Origin: Bog-473 sp963725895
GTDB taxonomy: Bacteria; Actinomycetota; Acidimicrobiia; Acidimicrobiales; RAAP-2
NCBI GenBank assembly: GCA_963725895.1
Contig: CAVSAJ010000001.1
Location: 1,798,001 to 1,862,000, forward strand
DNA length: 64,000 nt
Direction of reading: 5' to 3'
Shown: positions 1 to 9,283 of the stretch, piece by piece
How positions within the stretch are numbered: the stretch's first letter is position 1
Layout: every line of letters begins with the position of its first letter
The notes under the pieces: generated by a model
The model's input: the letters and a program-made list of their open reading frames with translations, nothing else
What the model was told of the DNA's origin: nothing
Database searches by the model: none
Made by a program: the position numbers and the translations under genes

Positions 1-1603
1 GGTCATCTTGGCCAAGACGATCAAGGGCTGGACCCTCGGCCCCGAGATCGAGGCTCGCAACGCGACGCACCAGATCAAGAAGATGACAAGGCGCAGCAGC
101 GCACGCTGCGCGACCGCCTCTACCTGACCGACGACATCCCCGACTCGGCGCTCGAGTCCGGTGAGCCGCCCTACATCAGGCCCGCCGAGGGCTCCGACGC
201 CATGGAGTACCTGCGGGCGCGAGGCCGCATGCTCGACGGACCCCTCCCGATCCGCGATCGTGCGACCCACCCCGGCCCTGCGGCCGGACGCCAAGGTCTT
301 CGAGGAGTTCGCCGACCGGCTCGGGGAAGCAGTCGGTGTCGACGACCATGGTGTTCGCCCGGCTCTGTGCGCAACTTCGTCCGCGACCCCACCGTCGGCC
401 CGCTCGTCGCGCCCATCGTCTCGGACGAAGCACGGACCTTCGGCCTCGAGCCGCTCATCGCGGAGGCCAAGATCTACGCGCCGGACGGCCAGCACTATGT
501 GCCGGTCGACGCCGACCTGCCCCTCAACTACGCCGAGAGCTCGTCGGGCCAGGTGCTCCAGGAGGGCATCACCGAGGCGGGCGCGCTCTCGTCGTTCATC
601 GCGCTGGCGACCGCGTACGCGACATGGGGCCAGCCCATGCTGCCCGTCTACCTCTTCTATTCGATGTTCGGCTTCCAGCGCGTCGGAGACCTGGCTTGGG
701 CGCTCGGCGACATGCGCGGGCGAGGCATCCTGGCCGGCTGCACCGCCGGGCGCACCACGTTGATGGGCGAGGGCCTCCAGCACGACGACGGGCAGTCGCC
801 TCTGCTCGCCTCCACCAACCCCGCCGCCATGGTCTACGACGCGTCCTTCGCCTACGAGGTGGCCGTCATCATGGAAATGGCGGTGACCGAGATGCTCGGG
901 TCCGCTCCAAAAGACCGCTTCTGGTATCTCACCTTGTACAACGAGACCTACCCCATGCCCGCGACTGCCCGAAGGGGATGAGGGTGCCGCGATCCGCCGA
1001 GGCATCATCGACGGCATCTATCGCTTCGCACCGGCGCCTGCGCCGGCGTCCGCGTCGAAGGGCAAGGGGCGACCTGCGCGCGTCCTTGTGCTTCTCCGGA
1101 CCGATGTGGAGCGTGGCACTCGAGGCCCAGCGCCTGCTGGCCGAGCTCTACGGCGTGAGCGCGGACGTCTGGGCCGTGACCTCGTGGACCAACCTGCGCA
1201 CCGACGCGCTCGAGGTGGAGCGCTGGAACCGGCTGCACCCCGAGGAACCACCTCGCACGGCGCACATCGCGGCTGCGCTGGGCGACGGGCTCGACCCGGT
1301 GGTCGCCATCACCGACTACATGCGCTCGGTCCCCGACCAGGTCGGCGCGGTTCGTCGCACGGCCGTACACCTCGCTCGGTACCGACGGCTTCGGTCGTTC
1401 CGACGCCAGGGACACGCTCCGCTCGTACTTCGAGGTTGACGCCGCCCATCTGGTGATCACGGTGCTCCAGGAGCTGGCGAGCCGTGGCCGCGTCGACCCC
1501 GCCACGGTCTCGGCCGCCATCGCCGAAGCAGGCATCGACCCCGAAAGGGTCGCTCCCTTCACGAGCCGGCGCACGGAGCGGGCGGCGGTCGGTCAGGCCG
1601 TGA
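1..1603 (+). pseudogene. aceE: Pyruvate dehydrogenase E1 component, 3' part, frameshifted
   Basis: This is the C-terminal half to two thirds of a homodimeric (AceE-type) pyruvate dehydrogenase E1, which decarboxylates pyruvate on thiamine diphosphate and passes acetyl groups to E2. Recognisable blocks in order are AKTIKGW, APIVSDEARTFG, GQVLQEGITEAGA, YSMFGFQRVGDLAW, GRTTLMGEGLQHDDG, TSWTNLRTDALEVERWN and LGTDGFGRSDARDTLR. They fall in different frames, with switches near 90, 250, 328, 368, 965, 1095, 1345 and possibly 1560. The 5' end lies outside the window. The protein is colinear with E. coli AceE throughout, so sequence error at a contig end is more likely than true decay. The TGA at 1601-1603 is my guess for the stop. 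Family assignment is firm; the number of lesions is approximate. Confidence 0.85.
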
Positions 1604-1913
1604 GCATGGCCACGAAGGACGCCAGCGCCTCTTCGGCACCGTCGGCGACGCCGAGCACGAGCGCATACTCCTCGGTCCCGATGTCGATCGAGACCTCGAA
1701 GAAAGGGCAGCACTGCTTCTCGCGTTGGCCGAGCGACGCCGCCGCCGTCAGGGCATGCGTCGGTGTCGACGAGTACGAGCCGTACCGAGGTCGGGCTCGC
1801 CTCGACCGTCGCCACTGCCGACGCGACCAACTCTCGCCATTCGTCGATCCGGGTCGCGAGCGACCAGCGTCGAGGTCGCAGGCGATCGGGACGTTACTCG
1901 CCGCGGCGCTCAT
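1593..1913 (-). pseudogene. Small conserved Cys-Cys protein, two frameshifts
   Basis: A small protein of about 105 residues, function unknown. The N-terminus (MSAAASNVPIACDLDA) and C-terminus (REKQCCPFFEVSIDIG, then a stop after MLTA) share one frame. The middle (SLATRIDEWRELVASAV up to VLVDTDACPD) is only sensible in another frame. Two indels, near 1865 and 1745, restore a continuous product. The Gln-Cys-Cys-Pro-Phe-Phe motif resembles a motif I recall from small uncharacterised actinobacterial proteins; no biochemical role can be given. Its ATG overlaps the stop of the upstream DinB-like gene by ATGA, so the two are probably translated together. It converges on aceE. Confidence 0.55.
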
Positions 1914-2434
1914 CGCCGTTCCGCTGCCGCGAGCGCGTCGCGGGTGATCTCCATGTGGCCGAGATGCTGGAACAACTCCTCCAGGATATGGAGGAGCACG
2001 GCGCCCTTCGCCTCGGTGTAGGGCACGGGGTCCTCTGGGTTGCGGCGCACGGCGGCCGGCGCCGCCGAGGCGTCCAAGTCGACGATGTCCTCGCCCAGCC
2101 GGCGGCGTGCCTGCTCGGTGCGACGGAGCAGACCGGCCACGTCGCCGCGCGCGGTGAACTCCGCCGCGCGGTCGCGCTGCACGGCGCGCTCGGCCACCGT
2201 CGCGCCGCCCCAGTACTCCATGACACCGAGGCAGTGGGTCAAGATGACGAAGGGCGAGTTGGCGTCGACGGAAGGGCGGCCGTCGGTTGGCCAGGTCGTC
2301 GCCCAGCTCCTCGACGATGGCGAGTCATCGCGCCCAGCGCGAGGTCGACGAACCACAAGTAGGTCGCGACCGATGACGGCGACGACCGGTTCCCGGGCCG
2401 GTCCGTCGTCGGACTCAGTGGGCGACCCAGGCAT
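1910..2434 (-). pseudogene. DinB/DUF664-like protein, frameshifted
   Basis: A helical-bundle protein of the DinB/DUF664 type, often linked in actinobacteria to mycothiol-dependent or metal-dependent transferase chemistry. The C-terminal part is intact: NSPFVILTHCLGVMEYWGG, then HILEELFQHLGHMEI near the end, giving the His residues expected for the family metal site. The N-terminal part is split over frames: EPVVAVIGRD, LWFVDLALGAMT and IVEELGDDLANRRPS join only if indels near 2365 and 2325 are corrected. The start ATG at 2434 would overlap the end of the upstream Rrf2 gene by about 20 bases. It lies in a minus-strand run with the Rrf2 regulator and the small Cys protein. Confidence 0.6.
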
Positions 2435-2868
2435 CGGGATCGGTGGACCAACTTCTGGACGTTCGTGGGCAGGTTGCCGGTGATCACGTCGGACAGGGTG
2501 ACCTTCTCGAGCACCAAGCGCAGACTGGCGCGGACAGCGACCCAGACCTGCTGGAGGTTCTCGGCGGCCCCGTCGTAGTTGGTGGCCTCGGGCCGGAAGC
2601 CGCGCACCTCGGCGAGCGGACCGTCGAGGGCACGGATGACGTCGGCGATGGTGATGGCGTCGGGGTCTCGGGCCAGGCGGTAGCCGCCCTCGGCGCCTCG
2701 CTGGCTGGCGACGACCCCGGCGCGGCGGAGGTCGGCCAGTATCGCCCCAGGAAGCGCGGCGGCAGGCCCTGCTCGCCCGCCAGGAACTCGGCCGTCTGCG
2801 GCGTCCCGGCGGCGGCCAGAGCCAGCAGCGCCCGGATGCCGTAATCCACTTTGGCCGGGATGTGCATG
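2415..2868 (-). pseudogene. Rrf2-family transcriptional regulator, two frameshifts
   Basis: A winged-helix regulator of the Rrf2 family. It starts MHIPAKVDYGIRALLALA, continues with a helix-turn-helix (LAGEQGLPPRFLG), then after a frame switch near 2740 LADLRRAGVVASQRGAEGG, YRLARDPDAITIADVIRALD and LQQVWVAVRASLR. A second switch near 2441 restores the natural ending KLVHDPDAWVAH and a TGA at 2415-2417. I see no cysteines in the region that holds the Fe-S ligands of IscR-type members, so a cluster-binding role is not supported here. It lies about 4.4 kb from the plus-strand suf genes and is transcribed away from them, so control of suf is only a possibility. Confidence 0.7.
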
Positions 2869-2927
2869 CCCAGAGTCTGCCCGCGACCTGGGCCTGGGCA
2901 AAAACGCGCCGGCGGTAAAGTCGGCTC

Positions 2928-3509
2928 ATGGCCATGCCCCCGCTGCACCTCGCCCAGGACCCCGAGTCCGACAAGGTCATTTCGGAGTACCCCCTCGCGC
3001 TGCTGATCGGGATGGTGCTGGACCAGCAGGTCACGATCGAGAAGGCCTTCTCCTCACCGGCCGAGCTGGCCCGCCGGATGGGCGGCCCGCTCGATGCGGC
3101 GGCCATCGCCGCCATGGACCCAGACGAGCTGGCGGCTGCGTTCAAAGAGCGCCCGGCGCTGCACCGCTTCCCAGGCTCCATGGCGGGCCGCGTGCAGGAG
3201 GTGTGCCGTGCCATCGCGGAGGACTACGGCGGTCGGGCCGAGAACATCTGGGGGGATGTGCAGACGGGAGACGAGCTGGTGGGCCGGCTCCGCGCCCTGC
3301 CTGGCTTCGGCGAGCAGAAGGCCAAGATCTTCGCCGCGCTGCTCGGCAAACAGCTCGGGGTGCGCCCGACCGGCTGGCGCCAGGCCACGAGCCCCTACGG
3401 GGATGCCGGGAGCCACCTGTCGGTGGCCGACATCACGGACCCCAAGAGCCTCGAGAAGGTACGCGCTACCAAGCGGGCGCTCAAGGCCGCGGCGCGCGCC
3501 GAGGCGTGA
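2928..3509 (+). CDS. HhH-GPD family DNA-repair-like protein
   Basis: A 193-residue protein of the HhH-GPD superfamily, which includes base-excision glycosylases. The N-terminal part (EYPLALLIGMVLDQQVTIEK) matches the start of the glycosylase fold, and the helix-hairpin-helix is visible as LRALPGFGEQKAKIFAALLG around residues 122-140. The usual catalytic Asp after the hairpin is not obvious; the chain runs on into GWRQATSPYGDAG, as in the uncharacterised actinobacterial branch. The lesion it would act on cannot be inferred. Its TGA overlaps the GTG start of thiE (GTGA), so the two are translationally coupled although their functions look unrelated. Confidence 0.8.
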   Translation: MAMPPLHLAQDPESDKVISEYPLALLIGMVLDQQVTIEKAFSSPAELARRMGGPLDAAAIAAMDPDELAAAFKERPALHRFPGSMAGRVQEVCRAIAEDYGGRAENIWGDVQTGDELVGRLRALPGFGEQKAKIFAALLGKQLGVRPTGWRQATSPYGDAGSHLSVADITDPKSLEKVRATKRALKAAARAEA

Positions 3510-4156
3510 ACGGCCGGCTCGATCTCACCGGGCGCCGCCTCTACCTCTGCACGCCGGATCGTCCCGATCTCGCCGCGTTCGTGGCGGCGTGCATCGAGGG
3601 CGGGGTCGACGTCGTGCAACTGCGCGACAAGGAGCTCGACGCCCGGCCGCTCCTCGAGCGGGCGCGGATCGTCGCCGGCGTCTGCCAGGCCCTCGGCGTA
3701 CCCTTCATCCTCAACGACCGTCCTGACCTGGCGCTCGAGGCGGGTGCCGACGGTGTGCACGTCGGACAGGACGACGCGCCGGTCTCGCTGGCGCGCCGCA
3801 TCCTGGGCCCCGATGCCATCATCGGCCTTTCGACCCACTCTCCCGAAGACCTCGCCGCCGCGCTGGGCGAAGACGTCAGCTACCTCTCGGCCGGCCCCGT
3901 CGAACCCACTCCGACAAAGCCGGGGCGGGCGGGGACCGGTACCGACTACGTCAGTCTGGCCACCGCACGTGCCAGTGTTCCCGTATTCGTGACAGGCGGC
4001 GTGACTCCCGAGAAGGTCCCTCTCCTGGCCGCCGCCGGCGTCCGCCATTTTGTCGTGGTGCGCTACTTGACCCAGGCGCCTGACGCCCGCCACGCGGCGC
4101 GGGCGCTGCGGGACGCGATCGATCGAGAGTCGAATAGCGCGCCAGCGGGGGCCTGA
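3506..4156 (+). CDS. thiE: Thiamine-phosphate synthase
   Basis: A 216-residue TIM-barrel enzyme that joins HMP-pyrophosphate and the thiazole phosphate to make thiamine monophosphate in the cytoplasm. Visible signatures are VDVVQLRDKELD (diphosphate side), PFILNDRPDLALEAGADGV, HVGQDD, GLSTHSPEDL, YLSAGPVEPTPTKPG and the phosphate-binding VFVTGGVTPEKVPLL. Length is normal for the family. The GTG at 3506 overlaps the preceding stop and gives the expected short N-terminus (NGRLDLTGRRLYLCTPDRPD). No TPP riboswitch or other thi gene is visible nearby. Confidence 0.9.
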   Translation: MNGRLDLTGRRLYLCTPDRPDLAAFVAACIEGGVDVVQLRDKELDARPLLERARIVAGVCQALGVPFILNDRPDLALEAGADGVHVGQDDAPVSLARRILGPDAIIGLSTHSPEDLAAALGEDVSYLSAGPVEPTPTKPGRAGTGTDYVSLATARASVPVFVTGGVTPEKVPLLAAAGVRHFVVVRYLTQAPDARHAARALRDAIDRESNSAPAGA

Positions 4157-4398
4157 CGGACTCCTTCTCGGGGGCGGCAGCGGCGAACACGTCCGGCACC
4201 CCGGCGCTCCCTGGGTCCTCGGGGTCGCAGCCGAGGTCGGGCACCAACACCAGGACGGGCGGCGCCACGAATCCCCCGTAGAGCAGGCTGACCTCGGCCA
4301 TCACGTGTGATGTCGGCCCTGCCGCAGCGACGATTGAGCCCCATCCCCATCGTTGAGCCAGCGTTGGCGATCTCGGACACCGAGGACCGACGAGACGG
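4157..4398. other. Spacer between thiE and a convergent hydrolase gene
   Basis: There is no firm gene here. A minus-strand reading from ATG 4301 (MAEVSLLYGGFVAPPVLVLV and on) has coding-like third-position GC, but it runs antisense into the end of thiE and has no homologue I recognise. It may be a short unknown protein or a remnant. No T-rich terminator is visible. Confidence 0.3.
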
Positions 4399-5149
4399 CT
4401 AGTGGCGCCGCTCCAGCCAGCCGGCCAGGATCGCGACCGCCCGCGGGTCGGCCCAGAGCCAGTGCCCCGCACCGAGCACGACGTGGAGCTCGGAGGGTCC
4501 GGTGGCCGCGTCGGCCAAGGCGCGGGCCTGCGCCACCGGCACATCGGGATCGTTGGCGCCGTGGGCCAGCAGCAAGGCCCGGCCCTTGAGCAGCGCGGCA
4601 TCCTCGGCCGGGTGCAGCAACGAGAGCTCCTTCGCCCATGCCTCGACGGAGGCTGGGAAGCCCTCTGTCGTGATCACGCCGGTCCGCCGGCAGTGCGAGA
4701 GGAGGTCGCCGGGGTCGGACACCAAGGAGGCCAGATCGGCGGGCGTCCCCAGGCAGGCCGCCCCGGCGATCCGCTCGTCGCGGGCGGCCAGATGCAGCGC
4801 CAGCACCCCGCCGAAGCCGAACCCGACGACCAGGCGCGGCGCGTCCTCGGGGATCTCGGCGTCGGCCAGGAAGGTGAGGTCCTCGAGCCAGCCGAGGGGT
4901 GAGAAGTCGCCCTGGGACTCGCCGGCGCCCCGCAGGACCGCGGTGACCACGCGCCAGCCCGACTCGCGCGGTGAGGCGGTCGGCCAGTGCAGGGAACGTC
5001 AGGGCGACGTCGGCGGCCGAGCCGCGTGGCCGCGGCAGGTCGTGGCAGAGGACGACGTGGCCGCGGACAGGCGCGCCCGGGCTCGTCGCGCTCGCGTACG
5101 TCGCCAGGTCGCCCGCGGGGCCGGGTCGGAGCCTGAACGGCCCCTGCAC
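4399..5149 (-). CDS. Alpha/beta-hydrolase-fold protein, one frameshift, nucleophile Ser replaced
   Basis: A protein of about 249 residues with the alpha/beta-hydrolase layout. The first strand (GHVVLCHDLPRPRG) and the rest (VVTAVLRGAGESQGDFSPLG onwards) are in different frames; one indel near 4965 reconnects them through LTAESGWRVVTAV. The nucleophile elbow reads VVGFGFGGVLAL, so the expected Ser of G-x-S-x-G is Gly. The acid (GANDPDVPV) and His (GAGHWLWAD) regions are present. Either the protein has lost esterase activity or the codon is misread (AGC to GGC). The GTG start at 5149 lies 33 bases after the stop of the upstream acyl-CoA dehydrogenase gene, suggesting one transcript. Confidence 0.65.
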
Positions 5150-5182
5150 GGCAGATCCCCCGGGTACCCCGCCCGCCGGACC

Positions 5183-6298
5183 TCAGATCCCGATGCGCTG
5201 GGCCAGCAACTCGCGGTGGTAGGAGGGGTCGCCGAGGAACAGCTCGGACGACTTGGCCCGCTTGAAGTACAGGTGGGCGGGGTGCTCCCACGTGAAGCCG
5301 ATGCCGCCATGGATCTGGATGTTCTCGGCCGCCGCGTGGAAGTAGGCCTCCGAGCAGTAGGACTTGGCCAGCGAGGCCACGACGGGCAACTCGTCGGAGT
5401 CCTCGGCGGCCGCCCACGCGGCGTAGTAGGCGGCTGACTTGGCCGACTCCACCTCGAGCAACATGTCGGCGCACTTGTGCTTGATGGCCTGGAAGCTCCC
5501 GATGGGCCGCCCGAACTGGATCCGGGTCTTGGCGTACTCCACGGAAGCGTCAAGCACGTGCTGGGCCCCGCCGACCTGCTCGGCGGCCAATGCCACCGCG
5601 GCGAGGTCGAGCGTCTTGGTCAGGCCGGCCTCCGCGCCGCCCTCGATGCCGATCAGCGCCGCGGGCGTGGCGGAGAATTCGAGGCGGGCCTGCTTGCGGG
5701 TCTGGTCCATCGTGGGCAGCGGGGTGCGAGTCAGCCCCGCCGCGTCGCCCTCGACTGCGAAGAGCGAAACGCCCGCGCCAGAGCGCGCCGCCACGATGAT
5801 GAGGTTGGCGACGTGGCCGTCGAGCACGAACATCTTGTGGCCGTCGAGCACCCAGCCGTCACCCTTCTGCGTGGCCGCGCACTCGATGCCACTGAAGTCC
5901 CACTTGCCGTTGTCCTCGGTGATGGCCAAGGTCGCGATCGTCTCGCCCGAGGCGATGCCGGGTAGGTAGCTCTTCTTGGCCTCGTCGTCGCCGGATGTCA
6001 GCACGGCGTTGGCGGCGAGGGCGACCGAAGAGAAGAACGGCGCGCACAGCAGCGCGGCACCCATCTCCTCGAGCACGACCAACAGCTCGACGTAGGTGAA
6101 GCCCGAGCCCCCGAACTCCTCGGGAATGGTCAGCGACTGCAGGCCCAGCTGGTCGGCCATCTGGCTCCACACGGCCGGGTCATAGCCCTCGGTCGTGTCC
6201 ATCAGGCGGCGCACCTCGGTCTCGGGCGACTTCTCGGACAGGAACCGACGCACCGCGGTGCGCAGCTCCTCCTGCTCGTCACTGAAGGCGAAATTCAT
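5183..6298 (-). CDS. Acyl-CoA dehydrogenase
   Basis: A 371-residue FAD-dependent acyl-CoA dehydrogenase that introduces the 2,3 double bond in a CoA thioester. Family features are the N-terminal helical domain (DEQEELRTAVRRFL), IPEEFGGSGFTYVEL, the FAD/substrate loop LAITEDNGKWDF, RIQFGRPIGSFQAIKHKCAD and ENIQIHGGIGFTWEHPAHLY near the C-terminus. The C-terminal signature GFTWEH resembles the branch common among actinobacterial sterol and branched-acyl enzymes, but the substrate cannot be told. The start at 6298 gives the standard short N-terminus. It is the first gene of a minus-strand pair with the altered hydrolase. Confidence 0.85.
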   Translation of the reverse strand: MNFAFSDEQEELRTAVRRFLSEKSPETEVRRLMDTTEGYDPAVWSQMADQLGLQSLTIPEEFGGSGFTYVELLVVLEEMGAALLCAPFFSSVALAANAVLTSGDDEAKKSYLPGIASGETIATLAITEDNGKWDFSGIECAATQKGDGWVLDGHKMFVLDGHVANLIIVAARSGAGVSLFAVEGDAAGLTRTPLPTMDQTRKQARLEFSATPAALIGIEGGAEAGLTKTLDLAAVALAAEQVGGAQHVLDASVEYAKTRIQFGRPIGSFQAIKHKCADMLLEVESAKSAAYYAAWAAAEDSDELPVVASLAKSYCSEAYFHAAAENIQIHGGIGFTWEHPAHLYFKRAKSSELFLGDPSYHRELLAQRIGI

Positions 6299-6518
6299 GC
6301 CAGGGCTCCTCTACTGCCAGTGTCTTCTCCTCGCGTGTCGCTGCTGCCATTCTGTTCGTCCCCGGCGGCGGGGCCGACGCGACGCATCGCTGGTCCAGCA
6401 CGGCTGTTTACCAGACCGGGAGCCCGTGCGACCAGAAGGCTCCGAGCCGCGACCCTGCCCGCGACCACCGGCATTCCCTCCGCGTCCAGAGGGCCCGCGG
6501 GTGTGTCACGCTGGGGTC

Positions 6519-7136
6519 ATGGGACAGCTGGAGAAGATCTGGAGCGACGCGGCAGCGGAGGTCCACCAGATCGTGGTGGGCCCGATGGACAACAACGTCT
6601 ACATCCTCCGTTGCCGCCGGACGGGCGACGCGATGCTGATCGACGCCGCCAACGAGCACGAGGCCCTGCTCGAGATCTGCCAGCAGCTCGGCGTACGCCA
6701 AGTGGTGGAGACGCACGGGCACTGGGACCACATCCAGGCGGTGCCCGCGGTGCGCGACGCCGGCTACTCCGTCGCCGTGACCAGCGCCGACGCCGCCATG
6801 TTGCCGAGCTACGACCTCATCCTCGATGACGACGAGACGCTCTCGGTGGGCGACCTCCGCATCAAGACCCTGGCCACCCCCGGCCACACCCCCGGCTCCA
6901 TCTGCTTCGCCGTCGAGGGCACCAACCTCCTCTTCACCGGCGACACCCTGTTCCCCGGCGGCCCCGGCAACACGTCGTTCGAGGGGGGCGACTTCCCCGC
7001 CATCATCGAGTCGATCGACCGCCGCATCTTCGCCCGCTTCGACCCCGACACCCTGGTCCTGCCGGGGCACGGCGACTCCACCACGGTGGGCAAAGAGGCC
7101 CCCCACCTGGCCGAATGGGTAGACCGAGGTTGGTGA
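6519..7136 (+). CDS. Metallo-beta-lactamase-fold hydrolase (glyoxalase II-like)
   Basis: A 205-residue MBL-fold protein. The dinuclear metal motif THGHWDH is followed by TPGHTPGS, LLFTGDTLFPGGPG and LPGHGD, the set typical of glyoxalase II and related thioesterases. The start is placed at ATG 6519; longer in-frame readings begin in non-coding-like sequence. It probably cleaves a small thioester or lactone, but the substrate is not readable. It is monocistronic, about 90 bases before sufC. The 220-base spacer before it (6299-6518) shows nothing I can assign. Confidence 0.8.
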   Translation: MGQLEKIWSDAAAEVHQIVVGPMDNNVYILRCRRTGDAMLIDAANEHEALLEICQQLGVRQVVETHGHWDHIQAVPAVRDAGYSVAVTSADAAMLPSYDLILDDDETLSVGDLRIKTLATPGHTPGSICFAVEGTNLLFTGDTLFPGGPGNTSFEGGDFPAIIESIDRRIFARFDPDTLVLPGHGDSTTVGKEAPHLAEWVDRGW

Positions 7137-7204
7137 GCGGGGCGATGAGGACCGCCGGGTCGGCGGGCGGCGGACCCCGGGCGGTGACCTGTCCTCAAAA
7201 CCCG

Positions 7205-7215
7205 ACCAAAAAGGT
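7205..7215 (+). promoter_or_regulatory. Short inverted repeat before sufC-sufS-sufU
   Basis: The sequence ACCAAAAAGGT (3-base arms around AAAAA) sits in a small A/T-rich pocket immediately upstream of the first ATG of the plus-strand suf genes, followed by TAAGCTTTTA. It is the most likely promoter/leader element, but the arms are too short to name a regulator. Confidence 0.25.
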
Positions 7216-7227
7216 AAGCTTTTAGTC

Positions 7228-7977
7228 ATGGGAGCGACGCCCCCGCTGCTCGAGATCCGTGACCTGCACGTCTCCGCCGAGGACGGCGCCATCTTGCGCG
7301 GGGTCGACCTGACCGTCGGGGCGGGCGAGGTGCACGCGCTCATGGGCCCCAACGGCGCCGGGAAGTCCACCCTGGCGGGTGCCCTGCTGGGCCATCCCGC
7401 CTACACCGTCACCGCAGGGAGCATCCTGCTCGCCGGAGAGGACATCACCGCCTGGCCCACCGACGTGCGGGCCAAGGCCGGGCTCTTCTTGGCCTTCCAG
7501 TATCCAGAGGCGATCGAGGGAGTGTCGGTCACCCAGTTCCTGCGCCAGGCCATGGTGGCACGCAAGGGCACCGAGGTCTCGGTCCTCGAGGTGCGGGTCC
7601 TCATGACCGAGTGGATGGAGCGGCTCGGCATGGACACCTCCTTCGCCAGCCGTCACCTGAACCAGGGCTTCAGCGGCGGCGAGAAGAAGCGCAACGAGAT
7701 CTTGCAGATGGCCCTGCTCGAGCCGCTCGTCGCGGTGCTCGACGAGACGGACTCGGGGCTCGACATCGACGCGCTGCGCGTCGTCGGCCGCGGTGTGCGC
7801 GCCGTGCGCGAGAAGCGGCCCGAGTTGGGCGTGTTGGCCATCACCCACTACGAACGCCTGCTGACCGAACTCGTGCCCGACGCCGTGCACATCTTGGTGG
7901 ACGGACGCGTCGCCGCCAGCGGGGGGCCCGAGCTGGCACAGCAGGTCGAGTCGCACGGCTACGAGGTGTGGCGATGA
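7228..7977 (+). CDS. sufC: SUF ATPase SufC, copy 1
   Basis: A 249-residue ABC-type ATPase that drives conformational change in the SufBCD scaffold during Fe-S cluster assembly. Walker A is GPNGAGKST, the SufC-type ABC signature is FSGGEKKRNE, Walker B is VAVLDETDSGLDIDAL and the switch His is in AITHYERLL. All catalytic residues are present. It starts an operon with sufS and sufU. A second complete SufC is encoded at 11292-12047 next to sufD, so this copy has no SufB or SufD in its own transcript. Confidence 0.92.
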   Translation: MGATPPLLEIRDLHVSAEDGAILRGVDLTVGAGEVHALMGPNGAGKSTLAGALLGHPAYTVTAGSILLAGEDITAWPTDVRAKAGLFLAFQYPEAIEGVSVTQFLRQAMVARKGTEVSVLEVRVLMTEWMERLGMDTSFASRHLNQGFSGGEKKRNEILQMALLEPLVAVLDETDSGLDIDALRVVGRGVRAVREKRPELGVLAITHYERLLTELVPDAVHILVDGRVAASGGPELAQQVESHGYEVWR

Positions 7978-8014
7978 GGAACGAAGGTGCGGCGACGAGG
8001 AACGAGGCCAGGCG

Positions 8015-9283
8015 ATGACCCAGCATGACGACACAGTGGGCACGCCCGCCCCGCTCAACACGGAGGCACTGCGCAAGGACTTCCCGCTTCTCTCGCGCAC
8101 GGTGAACGGACGGCCGATCGTGTATCTCGACGCGGCCTCGTCGGCGCTCCAGCCCCAATCGGTCATCGGGGCCATGTCGCGCTACTACGAGCACTCGCAC
8201 TCCAACGTCCATCGCGGCGTCTACGCCACGGCAGAGGAGGCCACTGCCCTCTACGAACGAGCCCGGGTGGTGGCTGGGCGCTTCCTCGGCGCCCCCGAAC
8301 CTTCCCGCGAGGTGGTCTTCACCAAGAACACCACCGAGTCGCTCAACCTCGTGGCGCAGTCGTGGGGGCGGGCCAACCTGTGCGCCGGGGATGCCGTGCT
8401 GCTCACCGAGATGGAGCACCACTCCAACATCGTCCCCTGGATGATCCTCTCCGAGGAGCTCGGCGGCCTCGAGCTGCGCTACATCCCCGTCGACGGCGAC
8501 GGGCGCCTCGTCCTCGACGACCTCGAGCGCTTGGTCGACGGCGTGAAGGTCGTCGGTATCTCAGCGATGTCAAACGTGCTCGGCACCATCCCGCCCGTGC
8601 GCCTGGTAGCCGACGCAGCGCATGCCGCCGGCGCGATCGTGGTAGCCGACGGTGCGCAATTGGTGCCCCACGCCCCCGTGGACGTGAAGGAGCTCGGCGC
8701 CGACTTCATCGCCTTCTCGGGGCACAAGGCCATGGGCCCGACCGGGATCGGCGTGCTCTGGGGCCGGGCCGACCTGCTCGACGCCATGCCCCCCTTCCTC
8801 GGCGGCGGCGGCATGATCCTCGACGTCAAGCTCGACTCGTTCCGGCCGGCCCCGCCACCGGACCGCTTCGAGGCCGGGACGCCGCCCGTCGCCGAGGCGG
8901 TGGGGCTCACGGCCGCACTGGAGTACCTCAGCGAGATCGGCATGGACCGCATCCGCGCCCACGAAATGGCGCTCACGAACCACGCCCTGGCCCGCCTGGA
9001 CGAGAAGCTCGGCACCGACGTGCGGCTGTTCGGCCCGCCGGCGGGACCCGACCGCGGCGGCGTGCTCTCGCTGGCCTACCGGGACGTGCACGCGCACGAC
9101 CTCGCCCAGGTGCTCGACCAGTTCGGCGTCTGCGTGCGCCCCGGCCACCACTGCGCCAAGCCGCTGATGCGCAAGCTGGGCGTGCAGGCCACGGCGCGGG
9201 CGTCGTTGTCCTTGTTCAGTGACGAGCACGACATCGAAGTCCTGATCGAGGGTTTGCTCGAGGCCGGTAGGTTATTTGGCTGA
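8015..9283 (+). CDS. sufS: Cysteine desulfurase SufS
   Basis: A 422-residue PLP enzyme (group II desulfurase) that removes sulfur from cysteine and holds it as a persulfide. Landmarks are VYLDAASSALQP, NTTESLNLVA, TEMEHHSNIVPW, the PLP lysine in FIAFSGHKAMGPTG, and the catalytic Cys in CVRPGHHCAKPLM. Length is usual. It follows sufC after 37 bases. Its TGA overlaps the first base of the sufU start (TGATG), indicating coupling with its sulfur acceptor. Confidence 0.94.
   Translation: MTQHDDTVGTPAPLNTEALRKDFPLLSRTVNGRPIVYLDAASSALQPQSVIGAMSRYYEHSHSNVHRGVYATAEEATALYERARVVAGRFLGAPEPSREVVFTKNTTESLNLVAQSWGRANLCAGDAVLLTEMEHHSNIVPWMILSEELGGLELRYIPVDGDGRLVLDDLERLVDGVKVVGISAMSNVLGTIPPVRLVADAAHAAGAIVVADGAQLVPHAPVDVKELGADFIAFSGHKAMGPTGIGVLWGRADLLDAMPPFLGGGGMILDVKLDSFRPAPPPDRFEAGTPPVAEAVGLTAALEYLSEIGMDRIRAHEMALTNHALARLDEKLGTDVRLFGPPAGPDRGGVLSLAYRDVHAHDLAQVLDQFGVCVRPGHHCAKPLMRKLGVQATARASLSLFSDEHDIEVLIEGLLEAGRLFG

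Noticed and set aside
2484..2948. Rrf2 gene as the suf operon regulator
   Set aside because: It is 4.4 kb away, lacks the cysteines of IscR-type cluster binding, and no shared operator could be identified.
3400..3540. Possible TPP riboswitch before thiE
   Set aside because: thiE overlaps the preceding coding sequence, leaving no leader, and no TPP aptamer motif is visible.
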